A stretch of DNA of 38,451 bases. It comes from Hypsibius dujardini. Lineage: Eukaryota; Tardigrada; Eutardigrada; Parachela; Hypsibiidae. Below, one piece after another: positions 29,735 through 38,451 of the stretch (positions are counted from its first letter, which is position 1; every line of letters begins with the position of its first letter). The stretch covers positions 1 through 38,451 of the forward strand of contig LRSR01007348.1 in assembly GCA_001579985.1 (NCBI GenBank), written 5' to 3'. Below the pieces are notes generated by a model that was not told the DNA's origin, did not search any database, and saw only the letters and a list, made by a program, of their open reading frames with translations. The position numbers and the translations under genes were made by a program.

Positions 29735-30903
29735 CAGAGGTTGAACAACTTGATGGTGCTCAGTGACTCGTGTTCACATCTGTACAGGGCGCCTTATCTG
29801 ATTTTTCATATCTCATAAACCCAACACGTGCTCCGCTCAATTTCGCATGTGTGACATATTTCTTGTCTCATTCGGATGCAAAGATGATTCGCAAATTAGA
29901 TTTGGGTCTGAGGGAGTCTATTTGACATTGGTCAGTTTAAATAGTCATCCAGAAAAATTGTGGAAACATTAAAGCTCAGGAATATTTTTTTTTCTTAGAG
30001 AAAAGTATCTAATCTCATCAGGAAAAATAACAACAAGGAAGCCCAAAGTGATACTGCGCCGTCATCACTACTACAACTATTGCTCGCGTGGTTAGCCAGG
30101 ATTTGGAGGGGAAGGTGCGAGAAAAGTGCCGTGTTTATGTCCTATTAAACAAGCGGGCTAAACAACGGCTGGACCGAGGCCCGAGGTTCCCGCGTTACAT
30201 CAACGGCCCTAAGTGGAAGAATGTTGTTACCATTGATGAGGCCTGGGTGTATCTGACTGACGTTAACGGGATCCGGAAGATTTACTACGAGTTTCGGGGA
30301 AAATGGAGTCCGGAAAGTTGGACCAATTTCTGGAAGGACTCTCACCCCAAGGGCGTCATGTTTGTGGCCGGCGTTGCTCCTGTGAAAAAAACCGCAATCC
30401 GCTTCGTCAAATTGGAATCGAAAATCAACAGTGAGTACTAAATCCGACATGTTTTGAAGCCGCTTTTCAAGAACGACATTCGGAAACTATTTCCGGGAGA
30501 GCATATCAACAAGATTGTCTTCCACCATGACAGTGCTCCAGCGCACTCTTCCGGTATCACCCAAGAATGACTTCGAAATTCCGAAATCATTCCGAAAGAG
30601 CACTGGATAGGCAACAGCCCTGACCTGGCCCCCATGGATTTCGGTGTGAATGGTCTGTTTAAATGGAAATTGTTTGACCAAGCTGCCACTACAGTGGCAA
30701 GTTTGGAACGGGTTATGCGATAGGTGTGGTTGAGTTTGGACTAAATTAAAATTAATAACGATTTGCGATCGTGGTGGAAACGTGTTAAACTCACGATAGA
30801 GAGGCAGGGGCTTCAAATCGAGCATGTTTTGAAAAACTCAAAGTGAAATTGTGCACGTGGGAATTAATTAAAAACTGAGCACCATCAAGTTGTTTAACCT
30901 CTG
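29735..30903 (+). mobile_element. Mariner-type DNA transposon, inactive
   Basis: Inverted ends CAGAGGTTRAACAACTTGAT with the following GGTGCTCAGT bound 1.17 kb. The left flank is TA and the right flank TG, consistent with a decayed TA target duplication. The inside holds a transposase remnant in one frame. The N-terminal DNA-binding part appears deleted or unrecognisable. Confidence 0.88.
30088..30845 (+). pseudogene. Mariner transposase remnant
   Basis: A single frame carries VTIDEAWVYL (first catalytic Asp), HHDSAPAH (second) and SPDLAPMDF (third, about 35 residues later), then GLFKWKLFDQ. It is interrupted by TAA at 30439, TGA near 30569, TAG at 30721 and a further TAA, and it lacks the helix-turn-helix region. 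It cannot encode an active cut-and-paste transposase. Confidence 0.92.
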
Positions 30904-30905
30904 TG

Positions 30906-32292
30906 TGTGTTTTGGAGGATTTTGCTGATAAAAATGATGGATTTTAAGAGAAACGCATCCTATGAAAAGAACGACAAGAATTCCTGAATCTTGAGTGATT
31001 ACAGAAGCGCATTAAAGTGTTTGACTTCCGCAACGCTGAGAATTTCATCCAAATCGCGTGAGAAAGGATGGGCGTTGAATAAACTGCTCTTGCGTCTGCA
31101 TTTTGAAGTGTCGAATGCGGATCTTCCACCATTCTAAGTCCGCTTTGCGATGCCTAATCATGCGCCTTAATGAAATATCATTAGACCGTTAAATTCCTCC
31201 TGTTGTCTAAACTATTAACGCTGAATGAACATTTTGAAACATAGTGTGTCTTACTGCCGGAGTAGTTTGACCGCAAAGAAGATTAATAGCACGCTCGCCA
31301 CCGAAACCGAGGTCGTGAAGACAGACGAGTCGATGTAATTAGGACACAGCTCATTTTGCAATCCACAAATTGGCCGATCTGGGGGAACAGCAGACTGGCG
31401 CCATCGTGATGGGGTGGCTGATGAGTTGTCTAGTTGTATCTGCTGACTGTGGGACGTGAAAAGTGTCTGAAAACCAAATCAAATTACCAAACCACAGTAC
31501 TGTGACATAAACTTGAACCGATTGGAGCTTAGAACAAGGCGGAAATATGAAAGTCAAACTGAAACTAATGGCTAAATGTTACTTATTAGTTTATTCCGCA
31601 CCAAGCGACGGCATTTCAAACCAGTCAGTGTACACAAGTAGATCAAGGCCCCATATAGGGTAACGCATATTCTTATGGATTTGCGTCGAAGGATTGGGAA
31701 GGGGAATATTTTTGGCAAGACTTACTTTGCAAGATTCGCAGCCTTATATACTCTAGCTTTAAAATGTATTGCATGCAGAAAACTAAAATCCGATACTATG
31801 CGATAAAAGGGATATGTCCACTAGAATTAGCTAATACAATTTCCAAATATATCTGAAAGCCAGTTGAAGGGGACACTGGCCAGAACAAAGCGGTGTCGCT
31901 CGTCAATAATACCAAATCAATTAATGAAGCTAGGCCGAAAGGTGTGTATAATTTAATGTCGTGGGGCATTTTTTCGCCTTTTGGAAATCTTGTTAGATTA
32001 TCAATTAATCCTCTAATTGGTCTAACTTATCAAATTAGCAAAACATTCTCACTGTTTGGCCAGGATCCGGCTAAGTTGAAGATTTCTCAGTGCTAAAATG
32101 TGATGTGTTTACGGTGTTCAGTCACCCTTGAAAATTAAAAGCCTCCCCTCAGACCTTGACGAATAAATCAATATCACTTTGGAATAATGTAGAAGTCTTT
32201 GGTTTATTATACTTTTATCACCAAATTATAATGCATCTTCTGAACGAGGAGTAAATAACCAAGTAAAATTAAATTCAGATTGCCCATCATAC
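30906..32292. other. Intergenic; nothing recognised
   Basis: No family-like frame on either strand. Minus-strand frame 31351–31557 is open but uninformative. Confidence 0.45.
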
Positions 32293-32579
32293 TTGAAACT
32301 GTTCATTTTTCGTGTCAAAATATTGGACGGTCGCATGGCCTATGCGAATCCCGTTGGCAGCCACGACAACAGAACGCGATTGCAAATCAAACGTCTGATT
32401 CATTATCCTCCGAGCCAAATAGCGGCCACTGAACCAACTGGTATCGTCTGTGGCGTAGAAATTGTTCAAAACCTAGAGGATAGAGCATGAGGTTTATTGG
32501 TCGCCTTTTCAGAGGAGTGTCAACTTACTATAGCGACTGCCTCGACCGCTTCGTAGCAGTTGACTTCAACTTCATTTCT
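32293..32579 (-). pseudogene. Two exons of a natriuretic-peptide-receptor-like ligand domain
   Basis: Exon 32579–32529 encodes NEVEVNCYEAVEAVAI and exon 32472–32293 encodes a stretch including GRYLARRIMNQTFDL, VVVAANGIRIGHATVQYFD and EQFQ. The intron (32473–32528, GTAAGT…CTCTAG) and all phases are 0. The match is to the C-terminal lobe of the ANF_receptor domain, where family members read N-x-TF…I..NG.R…Y…F. The equivalent exon of the gene at the right edge is 37048–36812. No upstream or downstream companion exons were found within reach, so it is probably a fragment, although a fast-evolving gene with unseen exons is possible. Confidence 0.55.
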
Positions 32580-32745
32580 CTGCCAAAAGAAGCGGATTAT
32601 TTTTAAGACCATAAAAAGGAATAAAAAATAGTTTGCGTGGGGTGGCATTGTTTTCCTAACAAAGAGAAAATGAGAGGGGCTCCTAAAAATTACCGCATAA
32701 ATAATTAGTCTCGCCCCCGCTATCCCGTAGTGACAGGAAGTCAGG

Positions 32746-32822
32746 GGGCTCGTTTAGGGTCCTTACGAGTCGAGCCGAGACCCCTGAATGGCGGGTCAGG
32801 GGGTGGGCGAGGGGACGATTTG
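32746..32822. mobile_element. Solo end of the 18.2-kb MITE family
   Basis: CTCGTTTAGGGTCCTTACGA and the following GGGTCAGGGGGTGGGCGAGGGG match both terminal repeats of the element at 18211–18756. Confidence 0.7.
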
Positions 32823-34637
32823 TTGAAAGATAAATCAAAGTGCGACACGTCTTCGTATTTATCCTAAAACGCATTAAGTTCGCGAGGGGTATTTCGCACG
32901 GTGAAAGCTTTTTGATAAATTGTTAAAATTGGACACATCCAATATTTCAGATTTTTACGCCAGAATCGAAAATGGGAAAGTCTTCTGATTCTCCACAGTT
33001 TTTAAATATACCAGGAAAAACTTGCCGAGCTCTCTCTTTGGCTTTGGAGAAATGCGCCTTTCTAAACTTCTGTCCACCTCTGGCACGCAACTCAAAGGTC
33101 CTGATTTCGACCTATGCATGAGCCAAAATGAACCTCTGATAACAGCCACATTTACAGTAGTGTTAAGTTGTCATTACTGTGCAATCATTGAATCGTTAGA
33201 AATTTCGGTGCCATTCTCCCGCTCAACATAAAAACGCAAACCTAAAATGTTACAAGCCAAGCTCGGATTGCGCTTTGACTGGCTTGATTTGGTCTCTTCA
33301 AGAGCTGCTGTAACAATATAATTATTATATACGGGGATCACAAATCGACACTACTTATCCGTTGTTGGACTGTCGCATTTGTTTTATATGTATCCGGGTG
33401 ACCAAATTAGTTTTATTATGGCGCTTATCCCTGGCTCTACACATTTCCGCCCCCACATCCGGCACCCTCACCCGTATTGTGACGGTACAACTGATTAAAG
33501 TTGTGGCACGCCGGATGACGATGACGATGTGTCTGCCCTTTATCGCAGGACATGGCACCCAACCCCAATGGAAGGCAGTCCTGATCACACAACCAGGAGA
33601 CATCAGACCGCGGCTTGATTTACATGATCTTTACCGAAACCGAGAACCAGACCGGGAACCGAAACCGACTTCCTAGAGCGATGTGAAGCTCGGTACTCGC
33701 GACTGACTGGCAGATTACTCTAAACGAACAGACGGGCCTGTGAATACAACGCCAGAGCCATACGTCTAACAGCATGATAACTGGGACATGGAACATGAAG
33801 AACAGTAAGTGCTAATGACAAAACAAGGCGAACACAGACACGTAAACCGCATCGGTATCCTTACACTAAAGATTATTGGCTCTAGACAAATTTAGACTCC
33901 CCTCCACCGCACATACACACATGCACGATATGGCCATTATCTTCGGGCTCTGTGAAACTTCGTGACGGTTTTTCTGTTCTGCAGTTCATTTTGCAATAAA
34001 AGTTTTAGTAATTTTTGTTTGAAACTCCAGTTCAGCTTGGTCAGATAAATCAACACAGATATTTGATTTGAATAAAATCAACCATATAGTCTGTAGGTTC
34101 GTTATACCGTCCCCAGGTCTGGTTCACTTGATTCTGTTTGGTACCCCTGTTAACATTCGATGCCCTTCATGTGGTTTGGCAGTTCAGAGATGATGGGTAC
34201 GCGCTCGCGTTTTTAGAACGCAAAAAGAACTCGAGCCAAAGAACGGAGAATGTGAACGCGAACACCTCCTAAAGAAGGCGTTATCTCAAATGTGTCTCAG
34301 TCTCCAACGGCCTATGTCAGCGAGATCATATGTTATTCTGTTTATCTAGGTAAAGTTAGCAGAAATTTATTTTCGCATGGGAGCATGTGTTTCACGACAT
34401 CAGCTTTCTCGTACTACAATGCCGATTGTAGCGTTAAGCTGGCCTTGCTATGGATCTTGCTGCCACACTTTCGCAACTCAATTTTCCCCTGGCGAATTCA
34501 CAGCTTATTTATAGGCTTTGAATGATACATTTTCTTTTTCACATCCAAACAGTTCTGTTTCCTGGGCACACGATTGCTTCGCTTTGTCATGTCAATCTGT
34601 CAATCAACTCAGTTAAGTCATTTTTCCTCGAACACTG
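32823..34637. other. Intergenic; nothing firm
   Basis: Frame 33362–33676 (+) ends in a short Arg-Glu-Pro repeat (RNREPDREPKP) with no family match. No exon was identified. Confidence 0.4.
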
Positions 34638-35174
34638 GTGAACAAACTGACTGACGCCCAGGTCGATGAGCTTAAGGAGGCCTTCTCCCTTTTCGACAAG
34701 AACAGCGACAGCTCCATCACCAATAAGGAGATGGGAACTGTATGCGATTGTTGGGCCAGAACCCCACAGAGGCCGAGTTGCAGGACATGATCAATGAAAT
34801 CGACGAAAAAGGTGAGCCCTCTAACTGAAATATTAGTACAGAAAGTTCCTTTAGAGCTATTTTTTACCTTTTACGCGTGTTTTTAAGTAATGGGACGATC
34901 GGCTTCTCGGAGTTCCTCCAGTGAAGAGAAGATTCGAGAGGTCTTCCGCATCTTCGACAAGGCCGGGGACGGATTCATCTCCACCGAGGAGCTGCGCCAT
35001 TTGATGACCAATCTGGGCGAGAGGGTCACCGATGAGGAGTTGGAGGTGATGATTGGCGAGGCGGACCATGACGGCGACGGGCAGGTCGACGACGAGGAGT
35101 TTGAAGACATGATGACTAGCTACTCGACCTTTTCACATAAAATCATCAATATACATCCGTCGTATAAACAATAA
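34638..35174 (+). pseudogene. Calmodulin-derived gene, N-lobe broken
   Basis: The first part (34638–34811) gives KLTDAQVDELKEAFSLFDKN, an EF-hand loop [12 protein letters not shown], then a one-base loss at GAACTGTATGCG, after which [18 protein letters not shown] appears in another frame. A GTGAGC donor at 34812 and a TTTTTAAG acceptor before 34888 mark an intron. The second part (34888–35174) opens with the second-hand sequence out of frame. It lacks most of the central linker, then reads [40 protein letters not shown] and the loop [12 protein letters not shown]. The C-lobe alone is an open 94-codon frame (from 34890) with two EF-hands, so a half-calmodulin product is conceivable. No initiator ATG is present at the N-terminus. 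Confidence 0.82.
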
Positions 35175-36174
35175 TAGACATTTTCTCACTTTTTCCAACA
35201 TCCCGCTTTAGAAATTGTTTTGTGCAGTTCTCCAAAATATTTTTTCCGTCATGAACCTTCTCGACATTAACAGAAATGTATATATTTATCAAGGCACCCC
35301 ACAACTAAGTATGTTTCATGATACGAACGTTTCACAATTGCTCTAGTTAATTAACTAACAATCGAGAAGCTAAATAGTGTTGCGGCGCGAACGAAGAAAG
35401 AGTGTAGAGTCAGAAAAAACCTCGTTGGAGATGATCACTCAATCGGGCTTCATTGAATGTCGACAGAGGGCGTCTTCCAGACAATACCGTCGGTTTTGCT
35501 TGTCACAGTCCCACTTTTCAAAGACAAACTCGTACGGAGGCAGCTCTAAGGTCGTACTGTTTTCTTCCGGGATGCAAAACGCCACCAGAAAATGGTAGTG
35601 GTATGGCAGGGATTGTAGGAAGGGACTGGCAAATCCCTGCGCAGTTAATGCTCCAAACACAAAATGGCCACTTCAACAGCAAAACACTCGTGCCATAAAT
35701 AGAGAAAAAGGGCTACAACCTGAACTTCTGAAGTACAATCTTAAAGTACATTCACGTTTCGCAGCGTCCCCCAGTCAGTTTTATGTGACAACTTTTTCGA
35801 CAAGATTTTTTAGAGAAATCTCCAAAAAAAACGTTTCTTGAGACATCTCAGGATTTGGGGATGAATTTGGAAATTCCAAATGTCAGTCGCGTAACGCGAA
35901 GAAAAAACATGGTCCAATTATTCAGTCACGCCAGGCGTTATGTCATAAGAAATCCCATACTGACATATCATTATCTTGTGTTACAATTAGCTCTAGATGT
36001 ACTACTAGTAAGCAGAACTGGGGCGGCGACTGTCTGTTCCTCCGTTCCTGCCACAGCCAATCAAACTGAGTATACGTAGATAGCAACTCCCTGTCGCCCC
36101 ATGACGTGCTGTGAAACAGAGAATGCCCAGTTTCTTGACCAATCAAATTCCAAATTTTGGGGAAAATGTTACAC
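35175..36174. other. Mostly empty; one receptor-exon remnant
   Basis: Apart from the remnant at 35439–35556 no coding sequence was recognised. In particular, no kinase-homology or cyclase exon was seen downstream of the receptor gene that ends at 36175. Confidence 0.45.
35439..35556 (-). pseudogene. Second-exon remnant of a natriuretic-receptor-like gene
   Basis: After an AAACAG acceptor the frame reads TTLELPPYEFVFEKWDCD and RRYCLEDALCRH, resembling the PPY-F…DC-C…LC segment near the start of ANF_receptor domains. It ends at a TGA (35439–35441). An isolated exon with no partners. Confidence 0.4.
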
Positions 36175-38146
36175 TTACAGCGACTTGCCATTCTTAGCTT
36201 TTCTGTATCGAGGAGCCACCATTCCAGCTTGATTCGAATCGATCGCAGTATGCGAAAACTAATGTTTTAAAGAAAATGAGGAACACGCTGTCTGAAACGT
36301 TTACAATCTCAGTAAAGTGTACCGAGCATATGTAGCTTTGAACTAGACGAATTACCTGACCCAAGCGGCAACGCACACAACAGTCGCCAAGAGAATCACC
36401 ATCACGCCAGCAATAAGGTTAGTTGTGCCTACAGGGAAAAAATACATTTGGCTTTAAAGTCAACCAGTCCTAAAGTTCCCACCTGAATATGGAAACTAAC
36501 GCATGGAATTTTCCGGGAAAAAAATCAAAAGTAATTTAAATGTCTAGTTGATTACAAGTGGAAACAGCAGCACACCTCCTTGAGAACAAGACTTTCCGAC
36601 ACGATTGTCTCGATAACCACATTCCGGTTCATTTGGTGGAGGTAAGTTTAAGCGTGAAGACCAGTCAATGTCTCCGAGGCGTTGGAACGCATTTTTGTTT
36701 TTTGATAGAACAAGTTTTGGCTGTAAATTTAGAAACAAAGAGAGATAAAAAAAGATTCCCATCCTATCATACACTTCTTTGGACACTTTACGGTAAGTTA
36801 GCGTCACCTACTTCAAATATTCCCGTTGAGATATCGAGGTCGCGCACGACCAAGTCGGTTCTCCTCTCTCCGGAACCATCGATGAAAATTGTGGTGTAGG
36901 ACAAGTCAAATGTCCGATTCAGAAATTTGCTAGCTAAAGTGATGCCATTTTGGACGCCAGTAGACATGCTACCTGCTAGTGTCTCATTTAGAAGGGCTCC
37001 GAACATCATGACTGATGTATATGATGCAACAACGTACGGATTGTTGTCCTGTCAAAGAAGTAGACGGATTAATACTTTCAGTGTCTATGCCTTAAAAAAT
37101 AAGTTCATATCACAAGCTGCGGTACGTATGATGAGCACTCTAATACTAGGTCGTAGTCCTGTGGATTTATCACCTGACTAACCGTGTAAGTGAAATTGTA
37201 CAAGGTCCTTGTTCTATCTTTCCATTCTTGAATCAGCTTGACAGACGGTATATCGTACATGGATTCATCCGGTCCCAAGAGTAAAACTGAGCGATATGCC
37301 TCTTTCACGAGGTCGTCGTCCTTGTCTTCATACCTCCAGGAGAAGCTCCCGAACTGAGGGTGTTGAAAGATCTCTACGGCAATGTAAACCTACGACACGC
37401 GGCATACAAAGTTAAGTTTCGAAATTTAAAGTTATATTGGACTTATTGACTAGTCGTGTGAGACAGTCCCAATCATACGTAGCCTGCCATGCCGAGCATA
37501 TCTAAATGAGTAGCTGCCCGCTAAATTAACAATAAAACACCAAATTGGAGTCAAGAATAAGGCATGAACTGCAAGAACTATTTATATCAGAAATGTACCA
37601 TTAACTTCCGCAACAGCCCACCGTGTGCGAGGAGAATTAAAACTAAAATACAGAGAAGCGCGTGTTGTAATTTTGCGGTAACATATATGGTGGAAATATG
37701 CCAGACATTGCAATAACTACTCCTTGCCTCTACTACGGGTCCGAAACTCTTTGAGAATATCATCCCAAGGAACGTTACGGGACGAATCGACGCGATGTTC
37801 CACAAACTGACTACCCATTGTCTGGGCAAGCGTCCTCACCAAACTGCCCGACATCGCGGTGTAGAACAAATTGGACGAAACATCCAAAACAATGTACACC
37901 GATCTCCAGCCGTATTTTGTTAGTAAGAGTTGGAACAAGCGCTCGTAGGTCACTACCGAAACACACGATCCGCTGATCCATGTGGAGGCAAACCTCCGAT
38001 CACGAGGACCGTTAACCACACTGTAGTAAAAGTTCTGGGGTTCAAAATGGCATATTCATTTTGGTCAAGCAGATTGAAGTACCTCGTGATCATTAGCGTC
38101 TTCCAACTCTCCGCAAGACGATTTAGAGGGTACGCTTCATTGGATC
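36175..38146 (-). CDS. Natriuretic-peptide-receptor-like protein, 5' end outside the window
   Basis: Nine exons: 38146–38083, 38020–37728, 37642–37599, 37520–37479, 37389–37183, 37048–36812, 36720–36576, 36428–36356 and 36202–36175, every junction in phase. One intron (37643–37727) is GC–AG (AGAG|GCAAGG), and one exon is only 42 nt (RAATHLDMLGMAGY). The visible 376 codons cover most of the ANF_receptor ligand domain: LAESWKTLMIT, GPRDRRFASTWISGS, SVYIVLDVSSNLFY, LLRKLM, YIAVEIFQHPQFGSFSW, FLNRTFDL, and PPPNEPECGY before the membrane. They are followed by a TM helix (LIAGVMVILLATVVCVAAWV). The last exon reads RKAKNGKSL and then TAA; a GTAAGT donor overlaps that stop. If it is not spliced on, this is a clearance-type receptor with a minimal tail. 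If it is, the cyclase exons are not where expected. Confidence 0.82.
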
Positions 38147-38231
38147 CTGTCCATGAATGGAAAAGCAAACGAAGCTCAGAAATTAGTAGTCAAAAAGCTA
38201 TGGTGAGTCAGCCACCCCTCGGCTAACCTTG

Positions 38232-38451
38232 CCTGCCGGGGGGGGAGTCAATACGATGACATTGTTTTCGCAACAAACACACAACGTTTTTGGAGGTTAA
38301 TCCTCCCTCCCGATTTTCGTCAGGGGGGGGTGTTCTTTATTTACTTTAGCGCTGCTTTCGCAACATACACAAAAGTTTTTCCAGTTACCGCTCCCCCGCT
38401 CTCCGCTATAGCAAGAGGGGGGATTCAATACGATGGTATTGCTTTCTTAAC
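38232..38451. repeat. Degenerate minisatellite at window edge, ~90-bp units
   Basis: Units share TCAATACGATGRYATTG, TTTTCGCAACA-ACACA and a run of six to eight G. At least two and a third of these units are visible, and the array runs off the window inside the preceding receptor intron or 5' flank. Confidence 0.7.

Noticed and set aside
37643-37727. Apparent frameshift in the natriuretic-receptor gene (frame resuming as GVVIAMSG)
   Set aside because: A GC–AG intron to 37642 followed by LILLAHGGLLRKLM and a 42-nt exon gives a better family match with correct phases, so the gene need not be broken here.

Overview
This is animal nuclear DNA. Genes are split by short GT–AG introns, mostly 60–130 bp, and the families are metazoan: rhodopsin-type GPCRs, a receptor tyrosine kinase, natriuretic-peptide-receptor-like proteins, an ionotropic glutamate receptor and calmodulin. 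With a secreted head-GIN (DUF2807) protein, bulb-type lectins and membrane-anchored GH16 proteins added, an ecdysozoan is suggested, and a tardigrade is my best guess. The taxon is inference. All exon models come from reading splice sites, frames and family motifs by eye; no search was run.

1–9.7 kb: a broken ionotropic-glutamate-receptor-like locus whose pore region is missing (+). Then a dead GPCR copy, its intact two-exon paralogue, and a second, single-exon GPCR (all −). Then a decayed GH16-like gene (−).

10.1–17 kb: the centrepiece, a 13-exon minus-strand gene (10127–16946, about 1647 aa). It encodes a signal peptide, eight bulb-type (B-type, mannose-family) lectin repeats arranged as four A–B exon pairs, one transmembrane helix and a complete tyrosine kinase with an insert. 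It is an animal lectin receptor tyrosine kinase, analogous in layout to plant G-type lectin receptor kinases but with a tyrosine-kinase catalytic domain.

18.2–21.4 kb: an inverted-repeat element, then the second copy of a 2.5-kb segmental duplication. The first copy lies at 7.2–9.7 kb, so the pair flanks the lectin kinase. Decay is reciprocal: the GPCR is intact only in the left copy and the GH16 gene only in the right. The intact GH16-like protein is a type II membrane protein lacking both catalytic glutamates, so it probably binds rather than cuts glycans.

21.4–29.5 kb: an element with inverted ends, an unrecognised plus-strand gene ending in a Cys-rich putative zinc-binding domain, a satellite of about 103 bp, a signal-peptide exon of a natriuretic-receptor-like gene (−), and the two-exon secreted head-GIN gene (+).

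29.7–38.4 kb: a dead mariner element, scattered exons of natriuretic-receptor-like genes (−), a broken calmodulin derivative (+), and at the right edge a well-spliced natriuretic-receptor-like gene (−). That gene appears to end just after its membrane segment, like a clearance receptor without kinase-homology or cyclase domains.

No rRNA, tRNA, CRISPR array or bacterial-type operon was found.
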